The notes under the pieces are model-generated. The model was not told the origin of the DNA. It did no database searches and worked only from the letters and a program-made list of their open reading frames with translations. From assembly GCA_009917405.1 (NCBI GenBank), contig QZED01000001.1:124001-188000 (forward strand): DNA of 64,000 bases. Reading direction: 5' to 3'. Origin of the DNA: a bacterium c-19. GTDB lineage: Bacteria; Bacillota_I; Bacilli_A; Erysipelotrichales; Erysipelotrichaceae. Numbering within the stretch: position 1 is the stretch's first letter; every line of letters starts with the position of its first letter. A program made the translations under genes and the position numbers. Below are positions 56,101 through 64,000 of the stretch, one piece after another.

Positions 56101-56585
56101 GGCGTTACAAGAAGTCGTTCCTTAACTTCTTCCTCCTCTTCAAAGATAATACCTTCACCTTTGTATTTCTTCAGCACAAACAGGGTACAAGTACCTGTAA
56201 CCTTTTCAATACAGGCTAATTTACTACCGACAAAATGTGCGATTTCCTGCATAGTCTTACCGTAAATCGTAACAATAAATTCACTTTTCCCGCTCATTAA
56301 ATACATAGTATCAACTTCCGGATAGCGATAAATCAGTTTTGCGATGCGATCATATCCGAATTCGCGCTCCGGCATTACACTGACCTCAATCAGTGCCATA
56401 ACACGATCTACATTGGTTTTATCCCAATTAATCAAGGTATGATGTCCCAAAATTACTTTTTCCTTTGTCAATCCATCAATCGCATTATTAACTGTTGCTT
56501 CCGTTTCATTTAATGCGGCAGCTAAATCACAGGTGTTCATTCGTGCATCTTTCTCTAATAGCTTTAACAACGCTGTTTCATTCAT
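56097..56585 (-). CDS. Lrp/AsnC family regulator
   Basis: The 162-residue protein has an N-terminal helix-turn-helix (LLKLLEKDARMNTCDLAAALNETEATVNNAI, read in parts) and a RAM ligand-binding domain (VDTMYLMSGKSEFIVTIYG). The start at 56585 follows AAAGGAG. It is co-translated with the aminotransferase and probably senses an amino acid and controls that operon. Confidence 0.92.
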   Translation of the reverse strand: MNETALLKLLEKDARMNTCDLAAALNETEATVNNAIDGLTKEKVILGHHTLINWDKTNVDRVMALIEVSVMPEREFGYDRIAKLIYRYPEVDTMYLMSGKSEFIVTIYGKTMQEIAHFVGSKLACIEKVTGTCTLFVLKKYKGEGIIFEEEEEVKERLLVTP

Positions 56586-56632
56586 AAAATACTCCTTTCC
56601 CTTACATGATTTTTGGTATTTATCAATCAAAA

Positions 56633-58225
56633 TTATTGTTCATTTCCTACTTCATTTAATACAAGACCTTTATTTTGATCCAAGGCCCATTTGATTCCCC
56701 AGTTATTTAAGAAAATCAATAAGTTTCTGCCCTTTAGATCCTTCACTCGTTTGGTATCACTGTTTAAATTCAAGCTATTGGGGTCTAACGTCTGATCCTC
56801 AATCCATCGTACACATTGGTACGGCAGAATATCAAGCTTAATATCGACATTATATTCACTCTTAAGACGTTGTTCCAACACATCAAACTGCAATACACCG
56901 ACACCGCCGACAATGATTTCTTCCATGCCCAAGTTTAATTCCTGAAATACTTGAATGGCACCTTCCTGCGCAATTTGAGTGATGCCCTTTGTAAATTGCT
57001 TCCGCTTCATCGTATCTTTTTGTGTTACTCGCGCAAAATGCTCGGGTGCGAATGTCGGTATTTTATGAAACAGGAATTGATGAGACGGATGACACAGTGT
57101 ATCACCGATCGCAAAAATGCCGGGATCAAATACTCCAATCACATCACCCGCATAGGCTTCATCAATTATTTCACGATCCTGTGCCATAAATTGCTGCGGC
57201 TGTGCAAGCTTTATTTTTTTACCGCCCTGCATATGATATACTTCCATACCCTTTTCAAACTTACCGCTGCAAATGCGCATGAACGCGATACGATCACGAT
57301 GCGCTTTATTCATATTCGCCTGTATCTTAAAGACAAAAGCCGTAAAATCCATTTGAAACGGATCGATTTCACCAATATCAGATGTTCTTGGACGTGGTGA
57401 AGTCGTCATTGCCAAGAAATGTTTTAAAAACGGTTCTACCCCGAAATTCGTTAAGGCGCTGCCGAAGAATACCGGAGTCAGCTTGCCCTGTGCAATCAAG
57501 TCTTCATCAAAGGCAGTACTTGCCATATCAAGCAATTCACTGTCTTCCTTCAGCTGTTGAAAGAAATGATCTCCAAGAACAGCTCGAAAGCTGTCATCCT
57601 GTAAGCTTCCTTCCAGCTTTTCTGCTTCTTTCTGTCCGTGATCACCGCCGTGAAAAGCGATAATACGCTCATGATCACGCTCGTAGACACCTTTGAATTC
57701 TTTTCCCGAACCAATCGGCCAATTCATCGCATAGGTGGAAATTCCCAGTTCATTTTCAATGTGTTCCAGCAATTCAAATGGATCCATTGCGGCTCGATCC
57801 ATTTTATTGATAAACGTAAAAATCGGAATATGTCGCAGCAGACATACCTTAAATAATTTTTTGGTCTGTGCTTCTACACCCTTTGATGCATCAATCACCA
57901 TTACGGCAGAATCCGCTGCCATCAAGGTACGATAGGTATCTTCACTGAAATCCTGATGTCCAGGAGTATCCAAAATATTGATACAATAATCATCATATTC
58001 AAACTGTAATACAGAAGATGTTACCGAAATACCGCGCTGCTTTTCTATTTCCATCCAGTCAGAAACCGCATGCTTATTCGCTTTTTTACCTTTGACACTG
58101 CCAGCTTGATTAATAGCACCGCCGTATAATAAAAGCTTTTCAGTCAAGGTTGTTTTTCCGGCATCCGGATGGGATATAATAGCGAAAGTCCTTCTTCGCT
58201 CAATTTCATGTTGTAAAGTTGTCAT
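56633..58225 (-). CDS. prfC: Peptide chain release factor 3
   Basis: RF3 is a GTPase that recycles RF1/RF2 from the ribosome. The 530-residue protein has G1 IISHPDAGKTTLTEKLL, the switch region ISVTSSVLQFEY, DTPGHQDFSEDTYRTL (RF3-specific rather than EF-G) and FINKMDR. C-terminal motifs include VGGVGVLQFDVLEQRLKSEY. It is common but not universal in Firmicutes. Confidence 0.97.
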   Translation of the reverse strand: MTTLQHEIERRRTFAIISHPDAGKTTLTEKLLLYGGAINQAGSVKGKKANKHAVSDWMEIEKQRGISVTSSVLQFEYDDYCINILDTPGHQDFSEDTYRTLMAADSAVMVIDASKGVEAQTKKLFKVCLLRHIPIFTFINKMDRAAMDPFELLEHIENELGISTYAMNWPIGSGKEFKGVYERDHERIIAFHGGDHGQKEAEKLEGSLQDDSFRAVLGDHFFQQLKEDSELLDMASTAFDEDLIAQGKLTPVFFGSALTNFGVEPFLKHFLAMTTSPRPRTSDIGEIDPFQMDFTAFVFKIQANMNKAHRDRIAFMRICSGKFEKGMEVYHMQGGKKIKLAQPQQFMAQDREIIDEAYAGDVIGVFDPGIFAIGDTLCHPSHQFLFHKIPTFAPEHFARVTQKDTMKRKQFTKGITQIAQEGAIQVFQELNLGMEEIIVGGVGVLQFDVLEQRLKSEYNVDIKLDILPYQCVRWIEDQTLDPNSLNLNSDTKRVKDLKGRNLLIFLNNWGIKWALDQNKGLVLNEVGNEQ

Positions 58226-58525
58226 AATATCCTCTCTTTCTCTTAAATTACTTTGAAAGATCCGTTTACATTTTATCCCTCACTTTCATAAAACGCCTTT
58301 TAATTATAGCATGAAGCGCCCTTCTAATCCACTTATTTTGAAAAGCGCAACTGCTTGTGAAAAAATTTCGGTTCTGTGACTGTACCCGACCATGTTAAAT
58401 GAACAGTATTGATCATTATTTCCTAAGAGTCATTTGCTATTAAGATATGAATCCGTGCAGAATCTATATTATCTATATCAACAGCACTTGTAAGAAAACG
58501 GTATAGAGACTAAAACAGTCTCCTT
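58226..58525. other. Intergenic stretch with prfC promoter
   Basis: An extended -10 box (minus strand TGCTATAAT, TATAAT at 58308-58303) lies 78 bp before prfC, without a good -35 box. I see no gene or RNA structure in the remaining part. Confidence 0.5.
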
Positions 58526-58572
58526 CAAAAAAAGCTGACGCTATGCCTATGCTTCGGCATAAATCAGCTTCA
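58526..58572 (-). terminator. Rho-independent terminator of the cmk-der-gpsA group
   Basis: On the minus strand AAGCTGA and TCAGCTT form the outer stem with an inner ATGCC/GGCAT pairing, followed by T7. Confidence 0.88.
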
Positions 58573-58577
58573 TAGAA

Positions 58578-59576
58578 TTAATCAATTTCATTTTTTAAAT
58601 CACGTAGCATTAAATCACTTGCGGATTGGTGCGGGTTCTTTCCTTCATAGATCACTCGATAGATTTCAGTGACAATCGGCATCGGAATCCCATGCTTCTT
58701 CGCTACCTCATGAACAATTTTTACAGTCCGAATTCCCTCTACTGTCTTAGTATTCGTTTTCAAGAAGTTCTCGGCACTGCCTTCTTTTCCGATTGTAAAA
58801 CCGGCTTGGAAATTACGTGAATGACTGCTTGTACAGGTCACGATTAAATCACCGATACCTGTTAATCCCATCATCGTACTTTCCTTACCGCCCATGGCGC
58901 TGCTATAGCGAATCATTTCCGCCAAACCTCTGGTAATCAGCGCTGCTCTTGTATTATCACCATATCCTAAACCGGCTAACATGCCGCTTGCCAAGGCAAT
59001 GGCATTTTTCAAAGCGACACCGATTTCACTGCCGATTTCATCACTTCCGCGATAGACACGTAAATATTGGTTAGAAAACAAACGCTGAATTATTTCGGCA
59101 TCTTCTTCTTTTTGAGATACGGCACAAATCGTTGTCAGCATTCTGATCACAACTTCTTCCGCATGAGACGGACCGATCAAAGAGACTACGCTGCTTAATT
59201 TATCTTTAGGCATGACAGAACGGATAACCTCTGACATTCTGCCGTTGGTTTTCGGGTGAAAGCCTTTTGCGGTATTTACAATAATAACCGGATGATCAAC
59301 CAATTCACTGACTTGTGTACACACAGCTTCAATTGCAATACTCGGAACACTTAATACAATCACATCGGCATCTTTTACGACCGAAATATCGGTTGTTGCC
59401 CGCAGTTTAGAATTTAAGGCAACATTTGGAAAATACTTGTGATTTTGATGATGCTCATTAATATCATTGATTTCCGATTCATCTAAACCGTAAATGATTA
59501 CATCTTCCTCTTTGTCCTGTAAAACCTGTGCTAAGGCACTGCCCCAGCTTCCGCTTCCAATAACAACTGTTTTCAT
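58578..59576 (-). CDS. gpsA: Glycerol-3-phosphate dehydrogenase (NAD(P)+)
   Basis: GpsA makes sn-glycerol 3-phosphate for phospholipids. The 332-residue protein has the Rossmann motif VIGSGSWGSALAQVL, SVVSLIGPSHAEEVV, and the catalytic Lys region EIGSEIGVALKNAIALASGMLAGLGYGDNTRAALITRGLAEM (seen in parts). It lies 7 bp after der and is the last gene before the terminator. Confidence 0.96.
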   Translation of the reverse strand: MKTVVIGSGSWGSALAQVLQDKEEDVIIYGLDESEINDINEHHQNHKYFPNVALNSKLRATTDISVVKDADVIVLSVPSIAIEAVCTQVSELVDHPVIIVNTAKGFHPKTNGRMSEVIRSVMPKDKLSSVVSLIGPSHAEEVVIRMLTTICAVSQKEEDAEIIQRLFSNQYLRVYRGSDEIGSEIGVALKNAIALASGMLAGLGYGDNTRAALITRGLAEMIRYSSAMGGKESTMMGLTGIGDLIVTCTSSHSRNFQAGFTIGKEGSAENFLKTNTKTVEGIRTVKIVHEVAKKHGIPMPIVTEIYRVIYEGKNPHQSASDLMLRDLKNEID

Positions 59577-59583
59577 AAGTTAC

Positions 59584-60891
59584 CTACTTTCTTTCACGTG
59601 CGATAATACGCAGTGTGGTTCCGGTGAAGCCAAACGCTTCCCGCAAACGATTTTCTAAATAACGCTGATAGGAAAAATGCAGTAAGCTCGGATCATTTAC
59701 AAATAAAACGATAGTAGGCGGTGCAACTGCGACCTGTGATGCGTAATAGATCTTAAGTCGCTGACCTTTATGTGTCGGTGGTGGTGTCATCAACTGTGCA
59801 TCCATAATCACTTCATTTAAGATATTGGTTTGAATACGCAATAAGGCATAATCATGAACCTCATCGATCAGTGGCAGTAAAGCATTGACTCGTTGTCCGC
59901 TCTTTGCCGAGACAAAGAGAATTGGTGCATAATCTAAATAGATAAACTCCTGTCGCAGTTTTTTAGTGATCTGATTCATCGTTTGCTCATCTTTTTCTAC
60001 TGCATCCCATTTATTATAAACAAGAATGACACCCTTGCCTGCTTCATGTGCATATCCGGCGACATGCTTATCCTGTTCTCTGATTCCTGTTTCACCGTCC
60101 AGTACCACAAGCACAACATCACTGCGCTCAATCGCACTCATTGCACGCAGCACACTGTATTTTTCAATTGATTCGTATACCTTTCCGCGCTTTCTGATAC
60201 CAGCTGTATCAATCACGACATATTCCTTACCGTCACGTTGAAATGCCGTATCGATAGCATCTCTTGTGGTTCCTTCGATTTGACTGACAATGGAGCGATC
60301 CTCATTTAACAACGCATTGACTAAAGAGGATTTCCCTACATTGGGACGGCCGATCAAACAGAACTTTGTCATCCCTTCATAGTCATTGATTTTCTTTTTG
60401 GGAAAACTGCGAATTACTTCATCTAAAATATCGCCGATTCCGATACCGTGTATTCCGGAAACTGCGGTAGGATCACCGATTCCTAAATTATAAAATTCAT
60501 AGATATTAGCTTGCATTTCTGCATTGTCGACTTTGTTCACAGCTAATATGACCGGCTTTTCACTGCGCTGCAACATGCGCGCAATATATTCATCATCATT
60601 GGTCAAGCCTTCCCTGCCATTTACGACGAAAATAATCACGTCGGCTTCATCAACAGCAATTTCTACCTGCATGCGTATTTCTTCCTGAAATGGTTGATCG
60701 GCTAATTGGATTCCTCCGGTATCAATCAGGCGAAATTCCTGTGTCAGCCACTCTACTTTACCGTAAATGCGATCTCTTGTCACACCGGGTGTATCTTCAA
60801 CAATGCTTTTTCGTTCACCGATCATACGGTTAAAAATCGTTGATTTCCCAACATTCGGGCGACCAACGATTGCGGCTATTCCTCTAATCAT
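59584..60891 (-). CDS. der: Ribosome-assembly GTPase Der (EngA)
   Basis: Der has two GTPase domains in tandem and acts in 50S subunit assembly. The 435-residue protein has G1 motifs [16 protein letters not shown] and [17 protein letters not shown]3 DTGG and DTAGI, and NKVD and NKWD. The C-terminal KH-like domain ends in [32 protein letters not shown]-type sequence. The nearest strong ribosome site (GGAGGTGA) lies about 30 nt upstream, separated by a hairpin. Confidence 0.97.
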   Translation of the reverse strand: MIRGIAAIVGRPNVGKSTIFNRMIGERKSIVEDTPGVTRDRIYGKVEWLTQEFRLIDTGGIQLADQPFQEEIRMQVEIAVDEADVIIFVVNGREGLTNDDEYIARMLQRSEKPVILAVNKVDNAEMQANIYEFYNLGIGDPTAVSGIHGIGIGDILDEVIRSFPKKKINDYEGMTKFCLIGRPNVGKSSLVNALLNEDRSIVSQIEGTTRDAIDTAFQRDGKEYVVIDTAGIRKRGKVYESIEKYSVLRAMSAIERSDVVLVVLDGETGIREQDKHVAGYAHEAGKGVILVYNKWDAVEKDEQTMNQITKKLRQEFIYLDYAPILFVSAKSGQRVNALLPLIDEVHDYALLRIQTNILNEVIMDAQLMTPPPTHKGQRLKIYYASQVAVAPPTIVLFVNDPSLLHFSYQRYLENRLREAFGFTGTTLRIIARERK

Positions 60892-60929
60892 AAGTACGCT
60901 GCATCATATTTTTGATACAGCTCACCTCC
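60892..60929 (-). promoter_or_regulatory. Unusual ribosome site with hairpin spacer before der
   Basis: On the minus strand GGAGGTGA (60929-60922) overlaps the cmk stop. Directly after it GCTGTATCA (60921-60913) and TGATGCAGC (60906-60898) can form a 9-bp stem with one G-U and a 6-nt loop. Six bases then precede the der ATG. Folding would shorten the ribosome-site spacing from 30 nt to about 6. Confidence 0.7.
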
Positions 60930-61588
60930 TATCCACATATGTCAGTGATAATATTTGATACTTTTTCTACAACTTCTTTGATACTCATATCGCTTGTATC
61001 AATCTCAATTGCATCACTTGCTTTTTTCAGCGGAGAAGCTGCTCGATGAGTATCCTGATAATCACGCTGTACAATATCCTTATAAATTGTATCATAATCA
61101 GCGTCGATACCTTTTTCCATATATTCTTGAAAACGGCGCTTAGCCCTCGCTTCTACGCTTGCGACCATATAAATTTTCACATCGGCATCAGGCAATACGA
61201 CCGTACCTATATCACGACCGTCTAAAATATAACCTTTTTCTTCGGCGATTTCCCGCTGCATCGCAACAAGCGCTTCACGCACTTTCGCAAACGTCGATAC
61301 TTTAGACGCAGCCATTGAAATTTCATTCTGTCTGATCTCAAGCGTTACTTTTCGATTGTTAAGATATACATCCTTATTTTCATCAAAGCGAATATCCGCA
61401 TTCTTTATCGTTTCATATAAACTATTTTCATCATCTAAAGCAATTCCCTGTGTGATTGCCGCATAAGCACAACAACGATACATAGCACCGGTATCCAAAT
61501 GCGTTAAATGAAACCGCTTAGCCAATAAATCGGCAATCGTACTTTTACCGGCAGCGCTCGGACCGTCAATCGCAATATTTAATTTCAT
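60929..61588 (-). CDS. cmk: Cytidylate kinase
   Basis: Cmk phosphorylates CMP and dCMP. The 219-residue protein has P-loop IAIDGPSAAGKSTIADLLAKR, HLDTGAMYRCCAYA, and LDGRDIGTVVLPDADVKIYMVAS with the lid region RRFQEYMEKG. The start overlaps the stop of the preceding gene by one base (TGATG). It is followed by der and gpsA, the common Firmicutes order. Confidence 0.97.
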   Translation of the reverse strand: MKLNIAIDGPSAAGKSTIADLLAKRFHLTHLDTGAMYRCCAYAAITQGIALDDENSLYETIKNADIRFDENKDVYLNNRKVTLEIRQNEISMAASKVSTFAKVREALVAMQREIAEEKGYILDGRDIGTVVLPDADVKIYMVASVEARAKRRFQEYMEKGIDADYDTIYKDIVQRDYQDTHRAASPLKKASDAIEIDTSDMSIKEVVEKVSNIITDICG

Positions 61589-62565
61589 CAGACAAGACCT
61601 CCGGCTTGAATGACCCAGTAAATAATAATACCGATTATAACTAATAATGCCAAAATTAAACAGCCTAAAATCACATTCAACATTTTATTGGTTTTTTCTA
61701 CGCCTTCACTCAGATCATTGAGATCATCCTCATACTCATTTAACTGCACACGCAGCTGTTGCGTTTCTTCAACCAGTTTTTGATGAAGCTTTTGTTCACG
61801 TTCAACCTCTGCCTGTAATTCCTTGGCAGCGACCGGCTTTGGTTTCGGTTTGTTTTGCATTACCGGCTGCTTTTCCTTTTTTTCAGCAGCACTCTGGTTT
61901 ACATTAACAGGCTGTGCAGAAGGAGTCATTTTCGTTTTCGGCTGCTTTGCTGGCGATTCCTTTTTCAGTTCCTGTGGGGTCACATCTGTCGGTTTCACCA
62001 CCTCAACCGTAGCTTCGGCAGGCTTTGACTCATCAGCTTTTTTTGTATCCGTGCGTTGTATTAAAGGCTCAGGCTGAAGCGCTTCTTCCTCTAATAAACT
62101 TTTTACCTGTGCGGCGATATCCTCGCGATTTTGAATCACTGCTTCCTCTTGCTTCACTTCCTTGACCTCATCTTCAATATTCTGAATATAGTCACTACGT
62201 TTGGCTCTTGAAACAGCATTCAAACGATTTAAAATATCAATCTGCGTATTCTCACTTTCACGATTTCCTTTTTTTATATTATATTCACGAACCTCATTAA
62301 TAAAATCATCTAAATATTCATTACGAAATTCCTGCATAGTGGAATCATTATCATCATAGATTGATGTTTCAACCCGCTCTCGTTGCGGTGTATTAGGTTC
62401 TTCCTCAGTGATTGTCACTTTTTTAAAGATAGAAGGATCTATTTCATTTAAACGCTTCGCATAAGACTGCAGCTTTTCTTCCGGCGGTGTATCTGTACCG
62501 ATACTGTCATCTTCAATCTGCTTACGCAAATCTTCATAACGCTTGACCCTTGATAAAGTTTCCAT
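61588..62565 (-). CDS. Hypothetical tail-anchored coiled-coil protein
   Basis: I do not recognise this 325-residue protein. It has an acidic N-terminal half, a low-complexity Lys/Pro/Gln/Val-rich middle (about residues 165-245), a coiled coil (about 245-295; EREQKLHQKLVEETQQLRVQL), and one C-terminal membrane segment (VILGCLILALLVIIGIIIYW). The bulk should face the cytoplasm. AGGAGG precedes the ATG. It heads the cmk-der-gpsA operon and overlaps cmk by one base. Confidence 0.78.
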   Translation of the reverse strand: METLSRVKRYEDLRKQIEDDSIGTDTPPEEKLQSYAKRLNEIDPSIFKKVTITEEEPNTPQRERVETSIYDDNDSTMQEFRNEYLDDFINEVREYNIKKGNRESENTQIDILNRLNAVSRAKRSDYIQNIEDEVKEVKQEEAVIQNREDIAAQVKSLLEEEALQPEPLIQRTDTKKADESKPAEATVEVVKPTDVTPQELKKESPAKQPKTKMTPSAQPVNVNQSAAEKKEKQPVMQNKPKPKPVAAKELQAEVEREQKLHQKLVEETQQLRVQLNEYEDDLNDLSEGVEKTNKMLNVILGCLILALLVIIGIIIYWVIQAGGLV

Positions 62566-62694
62566 AAGAAAAACCTCCTAATCAAATATTATTATACCAA
62601 ACTTCTGCATGAAATGGTATGTATAATTCATTAGAAATCTATAAATATTGAAAAAAACAATCACTGCCGGATCATCAATCCCGTTTATCATATG

Positions 62695-62740
62695 AAAACC
62701 ATCGAATAGATACCCATAAGAATCCGTCGATGGTTGAAGA
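62695..62740 (-). terminator. Possible terminator of the pseudopilin group
   Basis: On the minus strand AACCATCGA and TCGATGGTT form a 9-bp stem, but only TTTTC follows, so it is weak. Confidence 0.5.
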
Positions 62741-62773
62741 ATTATTGATCAATTTTTACTTTTATGAGAATCA

Positions 62774-63103
62774 CTACATCAAGCTTTTATAGCGAATAGA
62801 CGACGCAAAAGAGCTGAACGGGACAAATACTGCAAGTGCCATAAAAGCCAATATATCCGCATTTAATGATAACCCCTGCATCTGATACAAATATGCAATG
62901 ATTCCGATATAAATGCCGCAGAACAAAAAGTCCTTCCATTCGATCGATTGACAGCTTTCCGTATAAAAACGCATTGTAATGATCAAAAAAATCAGAAATA
63001 GCGGGATGCTCTCATAGATTAACGGATCGATGAAACGCATCATATGACCGAAATCGAGCATGAGCCAATAAAAAACGGTTGCGGTAAACAGATTTAACAA
63101 CAT
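62774..63103 (-). CDS. Hypothetical small membrane protein
   Basis: The 109-residue protein has three to four hydrophobic segments (LLNLFTATVFYWLMLDF, PLFLIFLIITMRFY, FLFCGIYIGIIAYLY, ILAFMALAVFVPFSSF). GAGGTGG precedes the ATG. It follows the pseudopilin-like genes on the same strand. No family is recognised. Confidence 0.65.
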   Translation of the reverse strand: MLLNLFTATVFYWLMLDFGHMMRFIDPLIYESIPLFLIFLIITMRFYTESCQSIEWKDFLFCGIYIGIIAYLYQMQGLSLNADILAFMALAVFVPFSSFASSIRYKSLM

Positions 63104-63143
63104 AATTCCACCTCATTGTTATCATGGTCAAAAGTATATCTCG

Positions 63144-63575
63144 TTATTCAAGATCAATGATTGATAAAGACGCAATATCATATACAATCTTCAGTTGTTG
63201 ATCATTCAATCGAATATAACAGCACTCTTGCTCATAATCCAAACGAATCAAAACATCGCGATACTGTATTTGCTCAGGCTCAGCGATGCATAAGGTTTCA
63301 TCACTTTCATTATTCGTATCATTTTGCGGTTCGGCTGTTTGTGAATCAGCATTATTTTTACTTCCATGCTCTTTTTCCAACAAGCACCGATTCATTTCTT
63401 TCATACGCAGTTTCGTTCGATAGATTGCCGCAATTTGTGCATCAAACAGATTCATATCCTTTTTCGCATTTTGCAGGGCAACCGCAGAAAAGATGATAAG
63501 CAATGAACCTGCACAAACAATATTTAGCCAAAGCAGTGCATATACACTGAAAAAACCGTTATTCTTCACAGGCAA
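63144..63575 (-). CDS. Hypothetical ComG-like membrane protein
   Basis: The 143-residue protein has one N-terminal membrane segment (about residues 10-32) followed by a helix, as in minor pseudopilins, then a polar, Asn/Glu-rich linker and a beta-type C-terminal part. It lacks the usual Gly-Phe-Thr-x-x-Glu cleavage site. It overlaps the preceding pseudopilin gene by 17 bp. A ComGG-like role is inferred from position only. Confidence 0.65.
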   Translation of the reverse strand: MPVKNNGFFSVYALLWLNIVCAGSLLIIFSAVALQNAKKDMNLFDAQIAAIYRTKLRMKEMNRCLLEKEHGSKNNADSQTAEPQNDTNNESDETLCIAEPEQIQYRDVLIRLDYEQECCYIRLNDQQLKIVYDIASLSIIDLE

Positions 63576-63963
63576 GCACCACCCTTTTTATTTTATTTAA
63601 ACGCTTGGTCGTCATTTGAAAACAGCTTTCCTGCTTCGTAAAACTCACTTCATCGATATTCTGTAAAATGACTTCAAAACCTTTGCGCTTTACAAGTTTA
63701 TTTTCATATTGTGTTAAATAATAAGCTTCCCGATGATATGTAAAATGCAGTTGATTTTGTTCAATGTATAAATTATTAGACTGCGCTAAGATCAATTGCA
63801 GCTGTTTGACAGCTAAACGATCTTCAGCTTCCCGATCACTTACGGCACTTTTTATGAGCAGCTTTGCCGTCTGCGTCAATAATGTGCATACCAAAGCTGC
63901 ACAAAGCAAAGACAGCAATGCTTCAATCATTGTAAATCCGTGTTCCTGCTTCATAGATTTCAT
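63559..63963 (-). CDS. Prepilin-like protein, ComGF type
   Basis: The 134-residue protein has a prepilin peptidase site and membrane helix (EHGFTMIEALLSLLCAALVCTLL) followed by a soluble domain with paired Cys residues near the C-terminus. This is the layout of type IV or competence minor pseudopilins such as ComGF. The ATG at 63963 overlaps an upstream frame in an ATGA; the ATG at 63954 is also possible. Confidence 0.8.
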   Translation of the reverse strand: MKSMKQEHGFTMIEALLSLLCAALVCTLLTQTAKLLIKSAVSDREAEDRLAVKQLQLILAQSNNLYIEQNQLHFTYHREAYYLTQYENKLVKRKGFEVILQNIDEVSFTKQESCFQMTTKRLNKIKRVVLACEE

Positions 63964-64000
63964 AGATATCTAAATTCTCCTCTGATTGCATTGATTGAGC
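63960..64000 (-). CDS. C-terminal end of an upstream gene, probably comG-like
   Basis: From the right edge a minus-strand frame encodes SINAIRGEFRYL and stops in an ATGA overlap with the prepilin-like gene. A second frame is open to 63923. The ATGA coupling favours the first, but only 12 residues are visible. Confidence 0.4.
   Translation of the reverse strand, partial: SINAIRGEFRYL

Overview
The window is chromosome of a low-GC, Gram-positive, endospore-forming Bacillota. The support is spmA/spmB, yqfC/yqfD, spo0A, spoIIM and spoIVA, strong AGGAGG-type ribosome sites, TTGACA/TATAAT promoters with 17-bp spacers, and Bacillus-like gene neighbourhoods. The MurT/GatD lipid II amidation pair and a compact, Staphylococcus aureus-like Cas9 with Csn2 would fit an Erysipelotrichia-type gut Firmicute. 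The lineage is inference from gene content only.

Layout. 0-2 kb: end of spmA, spmB, rluB. 2-9 kb: a membrane-anchored propeller-like protein, an ABC ATPase, a large two-part ABC permease, a response regulator, a histidine kinase and a small membrane protein, all on one strand. 9-25 kb: housekeeping and sporulation genes on the plus strand (rsmE, mtaB, murE, rpsU, yqfC, yqfD, phoH, spo0A, dinB, spoIIM, a methyltransferase, xerD, deoB, an Mrp ATPase, murT, gatD). 25-31.3 kb: a complete type II-A CRISPR-Cas locus in the order cas9, tracrRNA, cas1, cas2, csn2, leader, array (8 repeats, 7 spacers). 31.6-36 kb, minus strand: a YugP-type peptidase, hup, spoIVA, two tiny coupled ORFs, galE. 36-40 kb: purC-purB (plus) and purF (minus). 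40-51 kb: an ammonia/glutamine block: glnA-ANTAR regulator-pyrG operon, a four-gene split glutamate-synthase-like plus asnB operon, and a divergent type III glutamine synthetase. 51-53 kb: an ECF-like sigma factor and a MATE transporter. 53-62.6 kb, minus strand: purA, an aminotransferase with its Lrp-type regulator, prfC, gpsA, der, cmk and a tail-anchored coiled-coil protein. 62.7-64 kb: minor pseudopilin-like (ComG-type) genes running off the right edge.

How it works together. Many enzymes of the 36-54 kb part make or use glutamine, ammonia or aspartate: PurF, PyrG, AsnB, the split GOGAT and two glutamine synthetases, plus PurA, PurB and PurC. Three nitrogen promoters are each followed within about 10 nt by an intrinsic terminator, and the 5' arms of all three begin CAAAG. 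An RNA-binding ANTAR regulator is encoded in one of these operons. I read this as a premature-termination regulon. purA has a similar but sequence-unrelated leader. The CRISPR locus looks functional: all Cas9 catalytic residues are present, and the tracrRNA has a consensus promoter, an anti-repeat matching the array and its own terminator.

The most interesting points are the nitrogen attenuator set, a hairpin between the ribosome site and start codon of der, the tracrRNA terminator abutting cas1, the purA leader switch, and a 20-codon ORF coupled to a small gene upstream of spoIVA.
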